Positions 23,229 to 34,193 of a stretch of 64,000 bases of DNA are shown piece by piece (within the stretch, counting starts at the first letter, position 1; each line of letters starts with the position of its first letter). The stretch is taken from assembly GCA_014905825.1 (NCBI GenBank), contig JACGCN010000006.1, positions 682,001 through 746,000 of the forward strand, read 5' to 3'. Both the position numbers and the translations under genes were made by a program. The notes beneath the pieces were generated by a model. That model made no database searches. It saw nothing but the letters and a program-made list of their open reading frames with translations, and was not told where the DNA came from. The DNA comes from Lyophyllum atratum (taxonomy: Eukaryota; Basidiomycota; Agaricomycetes; Agaricales; Lyophyllaceae).

Positions 23229-23667
23229 ACGTAATCACAAGGCTGAAAAGAAGGGATCCACGCTTCTCAGCACCACCCCTTCTCGCCTTGACAGGAACTA
23301 CCTGCAGTTCTACGGCTTCGCCCTCAACGAGCCTTGGGTCATGCAATTCGCTCGAGCGAACCTTACTGGAGTCAGCGATCAGAATTATTGGTGCATTCTC
23401 TCCTGGGTGATCCAGTATCTTCGGAGGAAAACACAGCACAGTGATATCAATGTCCAATCCGTCAAGATCGATGGTGACACGCCGGCCAATGCCACCGTGT
23501 ACGAGGGTAAATTGAAGCACGTCACGATACTCTGCATCTGCGAATTTCATAAGGAGGCATGGCCGAGGCGACCGACGCTGGCACAGGCCAAGCAGTTGAC
23601 CGAGATTATGGGGACGGAGCCTAGGTGGTGGACGGACCTTGACTCTCTTGAATACTATTACGAATAG
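23005..23667 (+). CDS. Hypothetical protein with a 38-residue exact internal duplication
   Basis: Single open frame of 220 residues from ATG 23005; the frame is open further upstream but without an ATG, so an earlier exon is possible. Residues 1-38 and 39-76 are near-identical copies (each starting MEEKAVRLATIHHVPF). The remainder (NYLQFYGFALNEPWVMQFAR, YWCILSWVIQYL, MGTEPRWWTDLDSLEYYYE) looks like a genuine soluble protein, but I do not recognise the family. An antisense frame (22999-23796) is also open; the plus strand gives the more protein-like composition. A GTATGT donor follows the stop directly, so a 3' intron is possible. Confidence 0.5.
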   Translation: MEEKAVRLATIHHVPFNANFFWQIQCTPATRNVASPTNMEEKAVRLATIHHVPFNANFFWQIQCTPATRNVASPKRNHKAEKKGSTLLSTTPSRLDRNYLQFYGFALNEPWVMQFARANLTGVSDQNYWCILSWVIQYLRRKTQHSDINVQSVKIDGDTPANATVYEGKLKHVTILCICEFHKEAWPRRPTLAQAKQLTEIMGTEPRWWTDLDSLEYYYE

Positions 23668-24561
23668 GTATGTGAGTGTATCGTCTCGTCTTTTGAAGTT
23701 GTATCGCATTTTACACTCTGTTCCCAGTTCTCTCGGTCCATGTGAGCCTTGTAACAGATTTTGCGAATCGGTATGCGACCACGTTGCGTATCTCATTGGA
23801 ATCGCTTATCTGAGATCCCGTGCCAGTTTCCTTCCGGTCCATTTATGGACTTCGACGAACTTCCAAGTCATCACGCATCGCATTCTTGCTCACCAGTTCC
23901 TGTATTTTTCCGTCTCCCTGCCCATTTTCAGCCACATGTACTACTAGGATACAATACACATCATGCCCAATCTTCCCTCGAATACCATAGGTCGCATGGA
24001 GTGGCTCGCTTGATCTTCTGCTATCTTCCGCTCCAGGAATCGTGGCGATTGTTATTGTTCACCGCACCGTTCACATCGCAAGTCTTCTCTCTTCTGATGA
24101 TTCTCTCTTCTAACGACCGTTTCCCGTGAACGGTTGTGTGTGTCAGTCATAAAGACGCTAGACGATCAGAAGAACGTGACTGACCTGAAATCGCTTTCGA
24201 GTAGGGAGCCATTGGGGCTGGCTGGATAGATATCCCTGACCGTGCCCTGTCCAACCACGAGCTCCGTAGTCGGCGGGAACTTTGACATGTCGCCTGTATG
24301 ATCGAAATGGGCGTGGCTAAACCAAAATCAGCACACCAAAAGGATATGTAAAAGCAGGAGAAGTCAGGATTTCGCGAAAGCCTAGGCTGCTACATTCTCC
24401 CAGAGGTGGTTGGAGCAGAGACGGAGTCTTTTTACTCGTCACCACAAAATATTCTGACAACAGAAAATCATCGACGAAGCAAACGACGGGGGGACTATTT
24501 ACTCGTCGATTTACATTCCAAATCCTGTCTTGACTCCCCTCCGCCCCTTGTTCTGCACGCT
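23668..24561. other. Intergenic, no gene recognised
   Basis: Contains the right part of the repeated array flank (TTTCGCGAAAGCCT at about 24369) and otherwise unassigned sequence. Confidence 0.45.
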
Positions 24562-25013
24562 TCAAAGGACACAGTGCTGGCCAACACTAAGTTGCCGACA
24601 ACTAATAGAAAGCAGTCAGACATAGAAATAGACTGGAAGTATGACGGGCTTACGTTCCGCCCACATATGGATCAATCGGTCCACAGCATGTCCACCCAAG
24701 AGGGCCTAAATGAAGATGAGCATCACTGTTCGCTACAATATCAAGATGATCCTGCTAGCTTACAAGCCTAGCAAGTCAAGGCTAATGAGCAGTTGACGGG
24801 AAGATTAGAAAGGATGACTTACTAGTCCAGGCAATCCACCTTCATTGCGAAAGGAGAAGTATGCATGTCAACGAACACCTCTTGCGTACAGCCTTAGAGA
24901 TAGCACGTACAGTGATAGACCGTCTGTCTAGCCTCAACGTTCGGGGCCGCGACGGCTGTGGCCACGATAGAAGCGAGGACGAGGGCAGCAGCGAAGAAGG
25001 TAGATTTGAACAT
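24562..25013 (-). CDS. Small secreted cysteine-rich protein, knottin-like framework (copy 3)
   Basis: Five exons from ATG 25013: the signal-peptide exon (MFKSTFFAAALVLASIVATA), a 17-base exon at 24823-24839 (GLPGL), a 4-base exon at 24764-24767, an exon with PLGWTCCGPIDPYVGG, and a last exon starting TCRQLSVGQH and ending at 24562. About 71 residues; spacing C-x6-C-x5-CC-x10-C-x8-C. The 4-base exon GCTT has clean AG and GTAAGC borders and is required to bring the CC exon into frame. Nearly identical in layout to copy 4. Role unknown. Confidence 0.85.
24764..24767 (-). other. 4-base micro-exon (copy 3)
   Basis: GCTT on minus, preceded by TTGCTAG and followed by GTAAGC. It supplies one Ala codon plus the T of the Cys2 codon. 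Confidence 0.8.
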
Positions 25014-25072
25014 CGCCAATATTCTGAGAAGAGGCTACTTTCGGATAGTTCTCTTGATCAAGAATCTTTTAA

Positions 25073-25080
25073 CTTTTATA
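25073..25080 (-). promoter_or_regulatory. TATA box of copy 3
   Basis: TATAAAAG on minus, 60 bases before the ATG; the equivalent position in copy 4 reads TATAAAAC. Confidence 0.6.
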
Positions 25081-25651
25081 ACCTGAGGAAGGCGGCTCAA
25101 GCCCGACAATATGCTTGGAACCAACCATTTTTGGAGTACGAGATGGCGCTGGATCATTCTGCGGTGCATTCAGGCCTGCTTTGGAATGGAGGGGTATCAC
25201 CCAACTGGGGTTGGACCGTTGAGTCGGGTCGGCCTTCTGACGCTGGCGTAGGTATGCAAGCCAGCACGCCCAGTGATCCTTAAGCTGGGTCTGATAGAAA
25301 TCGAGGAGCAACGTGTTGGTTCGTGTATTTGGGAGGTCGTGGGTATTTTGAGGTGATTGGGACGCGTCATGGGAGGTGACCGGAGGGAGGTATGAGAATG
25401 GCGACCGCGGAGCACATCCGAAGTATGAGTTTGGTGTGAGTTATGGCGCCGTTTGAGGAGCTCGAAGAGGCATTCCGAGCCTGAATGGCAGTAGATGTCA
25501 CCGAATCCACACGGTAGGGCTGGATACACGTGTTACAGTTCCTTGGAGCCATGTGTAAAACGAGCCCGAGTGTTCAGCTGGTGTTCAGTTTGATGATTGT
25601 CATTGTAGGGGATGACCGGGTGACTCGGGTTTTCGCGAAAGCCTGGGCAAT

Positions 25652-25960
25652 AAATGAGCATTGGGAGGCGATGGGAGGCGGCCAGGAAGAGGTGTGAGGA
25701 ACGAATCTCCGGGAAGCACATCCTAGGTGAGGAAATGAGAAGCCGGGTATCATTTTGAAGCTTAAAGAGGTCAGAAAGAGGCACATTGCACACTGCAGTC
25801 CAAGCCTGAATGGTAGCGGACATCGTTGAAAGTCGGTGTTTCCGAGCCGTAGGGCTGCGTACTGGAGTTACGCGTGAAGGTCTAAGGATGTGCCTGGAGC
25901 CATGTCAATGAACCTGAACGTTCAGTTTGATGACCATTATCGCAGAGGAGGATAAGATCG
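25652..25960. repeat. Third, partial copy of the array flank
   Basis: 25670-25800 resembles 22240-22370, and 25810-25955 resembles 25490-25620 and 28030-28160 (TAGGGCTG, GTTCAGTTTGATGA, GAGGA). No gene copy remains here; the LTR element inserted into it. Confidence 0.65.
25956..25960. repeat. Target-site duplication, left copy
   Basis: GATCG directly precedes the TG end of the left LTR; the same five bases follow the right LTR at 26856-26860. Confidence 0.85.
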
Positions 25961-26102
25961 TGTTGGAATACGATCTCGCGAGCCTGAGAAAGGAGATAAC
26001 CGCCTTGATTGTCGTGGTACAGGGTCAAGAACATCCAAAGTAAATACATGTAAATAAATGCTAAATATACCGATTTCCTCGAGAACGACCCAATTCCCAA
26101 CA
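25961..26102 (-). repeat. Long terminal repeat (3' LTR in element orientation)
   Basis: 142 bases, TG...CA ends with short inverted termini (TGTTGG/CCAACA); essentially identical to 26714-26855. Confidence 0.9.
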
Positions 26103-26111
26103 CTCCCACTC
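26103..26111 (-). other. Polypurine tract
   Basis: GAGTGGGAG on minus immediately before the 3' LTR, the expected place for second-strand priming. Confidence 0.65.
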
Positions 26112-26698
26112 GGTCTCGAGGTAATCCAGTAGCTAGAAAAAACATGAATATGATGAGGTCCACCAAAACCGTGTCGCTCCCACGTTCCTCCTGGTCCCAA
26201 CTTCTCCCAAGCCTGATCCATCAAAACTTGAATACTTACCAAACATCCGGCTCCCACAGACTTTTAGACCCTTAGTCTCTAGAGTCTTCAATCCTCCCCG
26301 TCAGCTGGCATTAACACAAAGTGTCCATCAGCAACCCAAACTTCACAACTCGTTCAATGTTCCCAGCAGCGTCGACCGTCGTGACGCATACGTGACCGTG
26401 ACAAATTTTCCTCCGACTTCCGTTCCGTGCCTCGCTCGAGGGCTTCCATATCGTTGAGTTCCGTTGCCTCAGTACAGTCGAGGACTTCCGTTGCGCCAGT
26501 ACAATCGGCGGCTTCCGTGCTCCAGTACTTTCGGAGTCTTCCCGTGCGCCAGTGCGGTCGGCGGCTTTCGATTCCTGCCCCTGGACTCTCGGGGACTTCT
26601 GAGTACATCGTCCAATGGCCTCCTGACCTGAGGGCTTTCCGGTTCGTTCCCACGTGAAGGGCCTTCGTGGGGGTCAACAGCAACAACGCAGGGCAAGT

Positions 26699-26713
26699 CC
26701 GGGGCCCATAACC
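26699..26713 (-). other. Primer-binding site, half initiator tRNA-Met type
   Basis: On minus GGTTATGGGCCCCGG abuts the 5' LTR. It is complementary to the anticodon stem-loop region (GGGCCCATAACC) of initiator tRNA-Met rather than to a tRNA 3' end. Confidence 0.7.
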
Positions 26714-26855
26714 TGTTGGAATACGATCTCGCGAGCCTGAGAAAGGAGATAACCGCCTTGATTGTCGTGGTACAGGGTCAAGAACATCCAAAGTAAATAC
26801 ATGTAAATAAATGCTAAATATACCGATTTCCTCGAGAACGACCCAATTCCCAACA
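26714..26855 (-). repeat. Long terminal repeat (5' LTR in element orientation)
   Basis: 142 bases, essentially identical to 25961-26102; the two LTRs' near-identity points to a recent insertion. Confidence 0.9.
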
Positions 26856-27091
26856 GATCGGAAGCATTTGATGTCGTGGCGTCCGCCCATGTCGGGAGTT
26901 TCGCGAAAGCCTGGGCTGCTGTATTCTGATAGAGGCGGTGGCAGCAGAGACGGAGACTTTTCACTCATCGTCGCAAGATAGCCTAACGAGGGAGAATTAT
27001 CGACAAACCAAAACGACGATGGAACTATTTACGCGTCGATGTACATTCGAATTCTGCAGTGACTCCCCTCCGCCCCCTTGTTCTGCCCGCT

Positions 27092-27557
27092 TCAGAAGGC
27101 ACAAACCTCGCCTGAGCCAAGTTGACGACAACTAAAGGAAAGCAGTTAGACATAGAAATAGACGGGAAACACGACGAGCTTACGTTCCGCCCACATCTTG
27201 TAGAATCGGTCCACAGCACGTCCAACCACCAGTTTTTGGGCCTAGATATCGAGTGGAGGTGAGCACCACTCTTTCCTACAACACCAATATGATTATGGTA
27301 GCTCACAATTCTATCAAAGTCGAAAGGGTAATGAGCAGTCGACGAGAACAATAGAAAGGATGACTTACTACTCCAGGCAATCCACCTTCATCGCGAAAGG
27401 AAATATGCATGTCAACGAACCCCTCTTGCGTACAGCCTTAGAGATAGCACGTACAGTGATAGACCGTTTGTCTGGCTTCAGCGTTCGGGGCCGCGAAGGC
27501 GGTGGCCACGACGGAAGCGAGGACGAGGGCAGCAGCGAGGAAGGTAGATTTGAACAT
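27092..27557 (-). CDS. Small secreted cysteine-rich protein, knottin-like framework (copy 4)
   Basis: Five exons from ATG 27557: signal peptide (MFKSTFLAAALVLASVVATA), a 17-base exon at 27369-27385 (GLPGV), a 4-base exon AATT at 27307-27310, an exon with CPKTGGWTCCGPILQDVGG, and a last exon TCRQLGSGEVCAF ending at 27092. About 73 residues; spacing C-x6-C-x7-CC-x10-C-x8-C. Cys1 and Cys2 codons are split by introns. Duplicate of copy 3 within unit B. Likely an extracellular disulphide-rich peptide; role unknown. Confidence 0.86.
27307..27310 (-). other. 4-base micro-exon (copy 4)
   Basis: AATT, preceded by GATAG and followed by GTGAGC on minus; adds Asn and the first base of the Cys2 codon. 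Confidence 0.8.
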
Positions 27558-27614
27558 CGCGAATATCCTGAACGAGGCTACTTCTGAATACTTCTCTCGC
27601 TCTGAAACCCTTTC

Positions 27615-27622
27615 GTTTTATA
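27615..27622 (-). promoter_or_regulatory. TATA box of copy 4
   Basis: TATAAAAC on minus, 58 bases before the ATG, same position as in copy 3. Confidence 0.6.
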
Positions 27623-28180
27623 GCCTGAGGAAGGCGGCCCAAGCCCGAAGATATGCTTGGAACTAACCATTTTTGGAGTACAAAATTGCGCTGGATCATT
27701 CTGCGGCGCATCCAGGCGCCTGCCTTGGAATGAAGGGGTATCACCCAGTTGGGGTCGAGTCGGGTTGCGCTTCCGACGCTGGCGTAGGTATGTAATTCAG
27801 CACGCTAATTCAGCACGCCCAGCGACCCCTAAGCTCGTCTGAAAAAAAATTGAGGAACAAGGTCTTGGTCCGCGTATATGGGAGGTCGTAGGTGATTCAA
27901 GGTGATTAGGACGCGTCATGGGACGCGACCAGGGGGAGGTATGCGAACGGCGACCGGGGAGCACATCCGAAGTATGAGTTAGGGCGCCGTTTGGGGAGCT
28001 CGAAGAGGCATTCCAAGCCTGAGTGGCCGTAGATGTCAGGTAGGGCTGGATACTCGTGTTACGGAGGGTAGAGAATAATCCTTGAAGACATGTCTGAAAC
28101 GAACCTGAGCGTTCAGTCTCATGATTGTTATTCTAGAGGATGGCTGGGCCACTCGGGTTTTCGCGAAAGCCTGGGCAAAT

Positions 28181-28458
28181 TCAAATTACACCTCCATCAT
28201 TATTTTTCCAGTCTATACGATTTTGGGGAAAGACAGCTGAGTGCTACATAAAGGTTCAACTCGACTCGTATCCGGACTAAGTGCGAGGAAGGACAGGGGA
28301 CGTCAAGAAACGAGGATAAAAATACACTTCAAGGAGGCTGAATGTCGTAAGTAGTAGAGCGTGTGTGATGCGTATATACATGCTACAAGGCATTAGGGAA
28401 CGGTAAGTATACAGTATGCGATATCGTCGTAATGGATTCAATGGGAGTGGTCATGAGA
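28181..28458. other. Spacer between the array and PRM1
   Basis: Holds the PRM1 3' region. No gene seen. Confidence 0.5.
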
Positions 28459-31400
28459 TCACACCGCAACGGGCAGACCAAGGAACGGATTCGTGGGGAT
28501 ACTCTTCCGCGTACGTGCAGGGTGTGCGACAGTCACCCTATACTCATCATCAAAGGGCGTTACAAACGGGTCCACGGACGACGACTGGCGTGCGTGCATG
28601 GTAGTGAGAAGGCGCGTCACCGGGGTGACAGACCCCTCTCCGCCCACGCTCGTGGGCACGGAGGACGGGGTGCGTTTATGGCGGGTGGATGCAGGAGGAG
28701 GGGGTGCGAGTGTTGGTTGGGGCTGGTAGGGGGGTCTCGGTGCAGGAGGCGACTTGAGCTTGGGATAGCGCGACTCGTCGAAGCCATGGTGGATGGGCGG
28801 GGCAAAGAGCGTAGGCTGGAGGGGAGCCATCAAGGTCACCCCTCCTCCCTCCATCGACTCAACATCCGAAGGGGTATGACGCGGCTTCGGTCGGCCAGGC
28901 AGCCCAATCGGCGGGTTGGCACTGGGAGAAGCTTTCTTCATCACACTCTTCCAGGATGAGTTGACAGCGGACGGGTCGACGGGCGAGGAGGACCAACGGG
29001 AGGAAGGCGCGCGGCCGGAGTTGATGTCGTTGTCTGCGGAAGCGCGCGCGATGGAGATGCGCAGCTTCGGGCGCCCGAACCAGGCGGTGTTCCTCTTGTT
29101 GGAGTTATCGGCGACGTCCGACGCGGGTGATGACCGCTCCCTAACAGCCCCTTGATCATCGACGAGTTGTTCCTTGCCCATAGCTTTGCGTCCAATAGCC
29201 ATAAGCTTGTTAGGCGGGGCCACGAATCTCTGCTTGAACGAGGCACCCCAGCTGCTCCCGCCCTGTTCAGCCTCATCACCCGAACGGGACAGCTCAGTAA
29301 GATCAGTCTTCGAAGCGGCAGGCGAGGCATTGCGGCTGAAGGAGAAGGGCTTGAACGCACTGCCCTTGGGCGACGGCAGAGGAGTGAAGGAAGGCAGATC
29401 ATGAGGGACCGCGGAAGGTTTCTCCTCCGAAGGTGACGGCTGGATGCGGAATGGAACGACAAGCCCATCTATACCCGCGCGCTGTTCCCGCTCCCACCTC
29501 CTGCGCTTCCTCGTCTCCAACAGACGTCTGCCGTAGGAGTTCCACAAGATGATGCAGAGCGCCATGAGCACGACGAAGCCCCATAGCGCGACGAAGATAC
29601 CAAACATCAGACGCTCTTTCTTCAGCGACTCAGCGTAGGAGTTGACGAGCTTCATTATGAGCCCTCCATCATCATTGCCATTGCCATCATCCCCACCAAT
29701 CGCAGCCGCCGCAATCGGCCGTGTAGCTTCGTTCACTGATTCCGGGGACATGACAAGCACGGTCTGGTTGACACGTGGGATATTGATGACGAGGTTGTCG
29801 TGCAGGAACGTGAGCGCGTTCTCGATCGCGTCGACCTTGGTCCCAATGAGGCACCGGATGAACTCGCGCGCTGGAGTCTCGAGGATAGTCCCGTTGAATA
29901 CAGTCCCCACCGCACCCTGAACATCGTCATAGAACCCGACAATGGTCGAGTTGAGCGTCACGGTGGTCGTATTGACCCAGCCAAACACACCATCGTTGAT
30001 GGTGGTCTGGATGGTATCCACACGAGTGTTGACGTCGTTGGCATAGGCCGCGGATTGATCGTACATGCTGGAATTGATGGCTGTAAAAATGGTGTTGGAG
30101 AAGTCGGATGCAGTGTTGGCGGAGCGCTCCTTGTACTTTGCGACAAGAGGACCCATTGAGGCGAGCTGAATCTGGATGGAGATGAGACCGATGAGGCCGA
30201 TGAGCAGGCAAGCCAGTGCCGGCGGATGGAAAATGTAGTTGAAGAACCATTGGAGGTGGGTGTGTTGCATGGGGGTGAGGCGGAGAACTTTCGACATGTT
30301 GTTGGAGATGCGCGTAAACAGGGGATGTGAAGAGTTTGCGCTGAGGATCATTAAATTGTGATCGGTAAGGGTCACTGATGGGGCAGCGGGGCCTTTGGCG
30401 TGTACCATAGTAGGATCAGACGTCCAAGCCTGGCGAGTATATTCCAGATGCGCTTTCAGGCAACGCCACTTGTACCATTCCAAAAGACAGTTGAGGCCAA
30501 CGAGGAGAAGGGCGAGGAGGATGAGGATAATCGTCCCTATCTTAGCAGTCTTGATAAGGTCGTGTCCAACGTCATCAACAACGGAGAGGTCCATGTCGTC
30601 GCAGAAGGTGAGAAGATTTTGCTGAGGAACAGGAAGGACCGAAGAGTTGAAAGAAATGGCGCCAAAGGTGTCGTTGATATCCTTCTTCAACAGTTCAAAG
30701 GGCTGATCGATGCTAGGATGGCGATCATATAAATAAAAGTATTAAGCTGCTTCTGAGAACTACTCACATGGACTCAATCTTGTTCTTAAGGTCGTCAACG
30801 GTAGGAAGAGAATTATTAAGGTTGGTCAACGCTTGTTGGAAAGTAGGAGGAAGAGAAATATTCGCAAGGCTATCCAGGTTGGGCACTGGAATTTGTGGGA
30901 CAGTGATATCGCCAAAGGGATTGACCTTGTTAATGGCATCGATAGCCTTCGTTATGACGGTATTGGCAGATTGAATGTCGCTCTGGATGCTAGTGCGAAG
31001 CCCATTCGTTACAGTTTTTACAAGGTCGTTAAGCTGCAGAAAAATAAGCCAATGCCATTAAATTAATGGGCTGGAGACTCACCTCGTTCACAGCAGATAT
31101 AAGGATTGACAACCCGCCACGAACGACCAACTCCAGGAAACAGAGAAGTGTCGAGCGGTAGAGGTCGATGATAAAGTTGATGATGCCCTCCATCATGGTC
31201 AGTGCCAATACAAGTGTTGCCCGAGCAGCGTTCAATGATCCGTTGACGAGGTCTGCGAACTGTTCGTTGGACGCGAGAGCCAAGTAACGCGGCATGCTAG
31301 AAGCTGTTGTGGCAGCCTTCTCTGCGGCCTTGCAACTGGCCAGTAGATTGTTCTTCGCGCTTGCCACTGCATCCTCAGCTGAAGCCAGAGAGAGTTGAAG

Positions 31401-31556
31401 GCGAAACGCGACGAAGGCGAGCGAGAGAATTGGATATGCTAGCCATGTGAGGGAAAGAAGATGGGGAAGTTGGAGGTAGGGCGTGAGTGTCGAGGAGGAT
31501 GGGGAGTGAGCGTCGTAAGTCGGCGGCGGGGCGTTCCAGTGGGAGTTGACAGACAT
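28459..31556 (-). CDS. PRM1: Plasma membrane fusion protein PRM1
   Basis: Multi-spanning protein that stabilises plasma-membrane fusion of mating cells. The start [17 protein letters not shown] at 31556 precedes the conserved [20 protein letters not shown]. Membrane segments: [17 protein letters not shown], around [53 protein letters not shown] and [19 protein letters not shown]. Between them is an extracellular loop with many Asn-x-Ser/Thr sites (NSSMY, NTTTV, NSTIV, NGTIL). Two introns near 31035-31080 and 30735-30765. The C-terminal roughly 300 residues are a Ser/Pro-rich cytoplasmic tail. Total about 930-960 residues, longer than yeast Prm1 because of this tail. Confidence 0.93.
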
Positions 31557-32952
31557 TGCCAGAGGTCGACCGGCGACGTCGAGATGAGAGAAAGTCTATA
31601 AAGTGGAAATGGTTCAAGAGAAAAGGAAAAGTGGCGGCCATTGTAGGGCTTATGAGGGAGTACTCTTCTCCGGAGCCCTGCCATTGTCGCTCGCCCATTG
31701 TCTTTCAGTGTCAGGGTCCATTCTTTGTTCACAAATCGGGAAGTTTAGTCACGTGTAACACCGCGTCACATCACATGTCAAGTCCGACCTCCTTGCCGCA
31801 GCCCCTCCCGGGCCTCCCCCACCACTGACGACGAGCAACATATCCATCTTTCCAGCCATTGAATCCACTCGGAATCCAGTCTTCTGAACAGCTTTTGAGG
31901 CTTGATACTTGCGAATAGACATCTCCTAATCAGCTCTACATTCTCATGCCCATATGGAGATGACACCTGTACCAAGTCCACGAAGAAATACAAAAGCACC
32001 GGAGGCTTCTGACTCTGAGCACGGCTTCGGGGCCCGTACCGGTGGGCAACATATTTACCTACGGATCTCGCACAAGCATCCGGCAACGCCTAAATTACAA
32101 GGACAATAGGACCTACTATGGCCAACACGTCATCTTGATGTTCCCTCCGTGCTATATCTAGTACTATATGCGTGTCAAGGCTATACACCTTCAAAAGGGA
32201 TTCCGTATCAACGCCCTCCTTTTTGTCTGTCCCCGATCATGATGCCTCCGGATCCCCATGTTCCGCGTCCTGCGTAAGTTGCGACGTACCCAAATCGACC
32301 TGTACATTGCACTTCTGCTCCAAATTTCCCATCGTTGTGCCCGCGGATGACGCTATCGGATCTTCTCACGTCGCTGGCACCTGTATCTCCCCGATCCTGG
32401 ACTTGATACCACCACCATCCCAAAACAGCCTGTCCGTAGTCTGCTCCACATCTGTAGACGCGCAAAACTCATCTGTTCCCCGTCGTCTTCCATCAATCAT
32501 CACCATGAAACTGCTCTGTAGTCGACGCTAGCGCTCCGCAGTATACCTTGCGCTCCTTCATTGGGGCGGTTTGTCATTGTAAAAGTGGACTTCCCTGCCA
32601 TCGATAACCTACATCAACCACGGCGACGCGATCTTCTTCAGAGCACTGACACCGCGGATAACCTTCATTCGCCTCCCTGTCCCAGATGACATGTTTCAGC
32701 ACCCGCAGAGGATCCTTTCGGACATCCACATATCGCTGGGCCACTCGTGACTCCTCGTTTCCGAGCCCTCTCGCCACTACAGTCATCCTTCCCAACCACA
32801 GCCATATCGCTGTCCGCAGCCGGTGCCATACAAAGTTTTTTGGCATTTTGACATGTTCATTCATCAAATATGATGCCGAAACCGCTTCATGATGTCGATC
32901 CCGGCGCAGTTCGTCCTAATTAACGACCTGGTTTAGACCCCCCGCCCGCCGG
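31557..32952. other. Intergenic, no gene recognised
   Basis: About 1.4 kb. Short frames at 31556-31828 and 32172-32531 show no motif. Holds the PRM1 promoter and the promoter of the 33025 gene. Confidence 0.5.
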
Positions 32953-32959
32953 TATAAAG
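32953..32959 (+). promoter_or_regulatory. TATA box of the LRLRGG small-protein gene
   Basis: TATAAAG, 72 bases before the ATG at 33025. Confidence 0.55.
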
Positions 32960-33024
32960 CATCCTACGCTGGACTGCAATCAGCACCTCAACAAGCACGC
33001 AACTCTCACCCTTCCCGTCGGACG

Positions 33025-33472
33025 ATGGCACCTGCGATCCCTCTTCACAGCGTTAGCACTGTGGACAGCCTTCGCACAACAGTCAAGGTACGTTGTCATG
33101 CATCACATCCAGGAAGCTGACAACTTATCCATATGTTCTTTAAGCCTGCCCGCCACCCTCGGGCCCCCTCAAAACCGTCCATGTCTGCCTCGCAGATCCC
33201 AGTCACAGCTGCCCATACTCAGACCGAACGTCTTCGTCTCCGCGGCGGCGGCGCTGGACAGACTGAGACATACACTGATTGCTTTTGTCACGTGCGTTCA
33301 TCTCCCCATTCCTATATGTCGAGAGCGACGAATTAAAACGAACGCGCAGACATTCCGTGTCTTCCTGGGGCTCACCACTTTCGGACTCACTGAGTGTTAC
33401 TTCGGCTGTGTCAACAAGTCGGAAGGGCGGGACTGGTGTGATTGCACCACGAACGGTCTTGGGCCAGCATGA
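33025..33472 (+). CDS. Small Cys-rich protein with ubiquitin-tail-like LRLRGG motif
   Basis: Three phase-0 exons (33025-33087, 33145-33291, 33350-33472) give 110 residues with no signal peptide. Residues from about 46 read TQTERLRLRGGGAG; LRLRGG equals the ubiquitin C-terminal tail. The C-terminal half has regularly placed cysteines (TDCFCH, LTECYFGCVN, DWCDC). I believe related small LRLRGG-plus-Cys proteins occur in basidiomycetes, but I cannot name a function. Splice borders are canonical and the frame closes cleanly. Confidence 0.72.
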
Positions 33473-34193
33473 GGAATGATAGATGTTGTGGAACTTCTTT
33501 GTAGACGCACCGCGCTCGATTCCAGAGTGTTTGGATTCTGGATACCCTAGGAACAAGCAATGTAGGATACCATGGATAATGACGAGGATTCCACTTTCGG
33601 ACCGGATGTATTGAGGCGGAGTCAGGGCGGAGTTCAAGCTCAAGTCTGCTGCCCACCGCTGATCATGAAATCTGGTCTCTCCCTAAGTTGCGATGAACAC
33701 ACGCCGAATCGATGCTTGAGGCGCAACGTGAAAGGCACCGGAGTGAGTAGGAGGATGAGAATTCGTTGGTATCTTTCTTATTCCTTCCGTCGTCGTTGAA
33801 TGCTGACTCGTAACATGTGCTCTCAGCCTGAGAGTAGACTTCCAGCAAGATTTGACGCCCATAAATGGGTCCTGCGGCCCTGTTTGGACTTGTACTACGG
33901 AGAGCTCTGCGGACCTCAAGTCCGCCTTGCGCCCACTTCGGGTTAGCTTTCACTCAGTTCTATCTGATCGACAAACCGCTCTACCATGGCTCGTGGTGTC
34001 CTACAGGCGAGGTGTTCCTGTCTCCACTGGGAACTTTCGCGTTCAGTCTACCTCTTGATCGACGCGCCTTGATCGATCGAAACTGGCAAAAACCCAAGTT
34101 TGGGTGGCTGACGACTTCTCTGTGATCCTTCACCGCAACCTCGATTACGTGCAAAATATCAAGCTAGCTTTCCTCAAGCATCACCCTGCATCA
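33473..34193. other. Intergenic with array-edge repeats
   Basis: 33493-33600 (TGGATACCCTAGGAACAAGC and following) resembles 42246-42350. 33855-34140 resembles 36270-36600 and is the upstream flank of the tandem membrane-protein repeat. Confidence 0.6.

Larger units (their letters stand above)
24368..25651. repeat. Array repeat unit A (carries secreted-protein copy 3)
   Basis: Matches unit B (about 26896-28180) along its length with scattered differences and small indels: shared TTTCGCGAAAGCCT at the left edge, the whole gene, the promoter, and shared GGGTTTTCGCGAAAGCCTGG at the right edge. Edges are by eye. Confidence 0.85.
25961..26855 (-). mobile_element. Small non-autonomous LTR retroelement (TRIM-like)
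   Basis: 895 bases with two direct 142-base LTRs starting TGTTGGAA (plus) and ending CCCAACA, flanked by a GATCG duplication. Read on minus, the base after the 5' LTR starts a 15-base primer-binding site, GGTTATGGGCCCCGG, matching the anticodon-side half of initiator tRNA-Met as in copia-type half-tRNA priming. A purine run, GAGTGGGAG, precedes the 3' LTR. The internal 611 bases lack gag-pol; a minus frame of about 115 codons (stop at 26354) has no recognisable domain. It needs enzymes from an autonomous relative. Confidence 0.88.
26896..28180. repeat. Array repeat unit B (carries secreted-protein copy 4)
   Basis: Direct-orientation partner of unit A at 24368-25651; similar length and order, with scattered substitutions and indels. 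Confidence 0.85.

Noticed and set aside
22999..23796. 265-codon minus-strand frame over the duplicated gene
   Set aside because: Open mainly because the 114-base duplication is a multiple of three; composition is less protein-like than the plus frame. Strand choice remains moderately uncertain.
25882..26257. Membrane-like short frames in the left LTR
   Set aside because: They lie inside the LTR and recur identically in the other LTR; not independent genes.
26354..26968. 204-codon minus frame in the LTR element
   Set aside because: It runs through the right LTR into host sequence and has no gag or pol motif.
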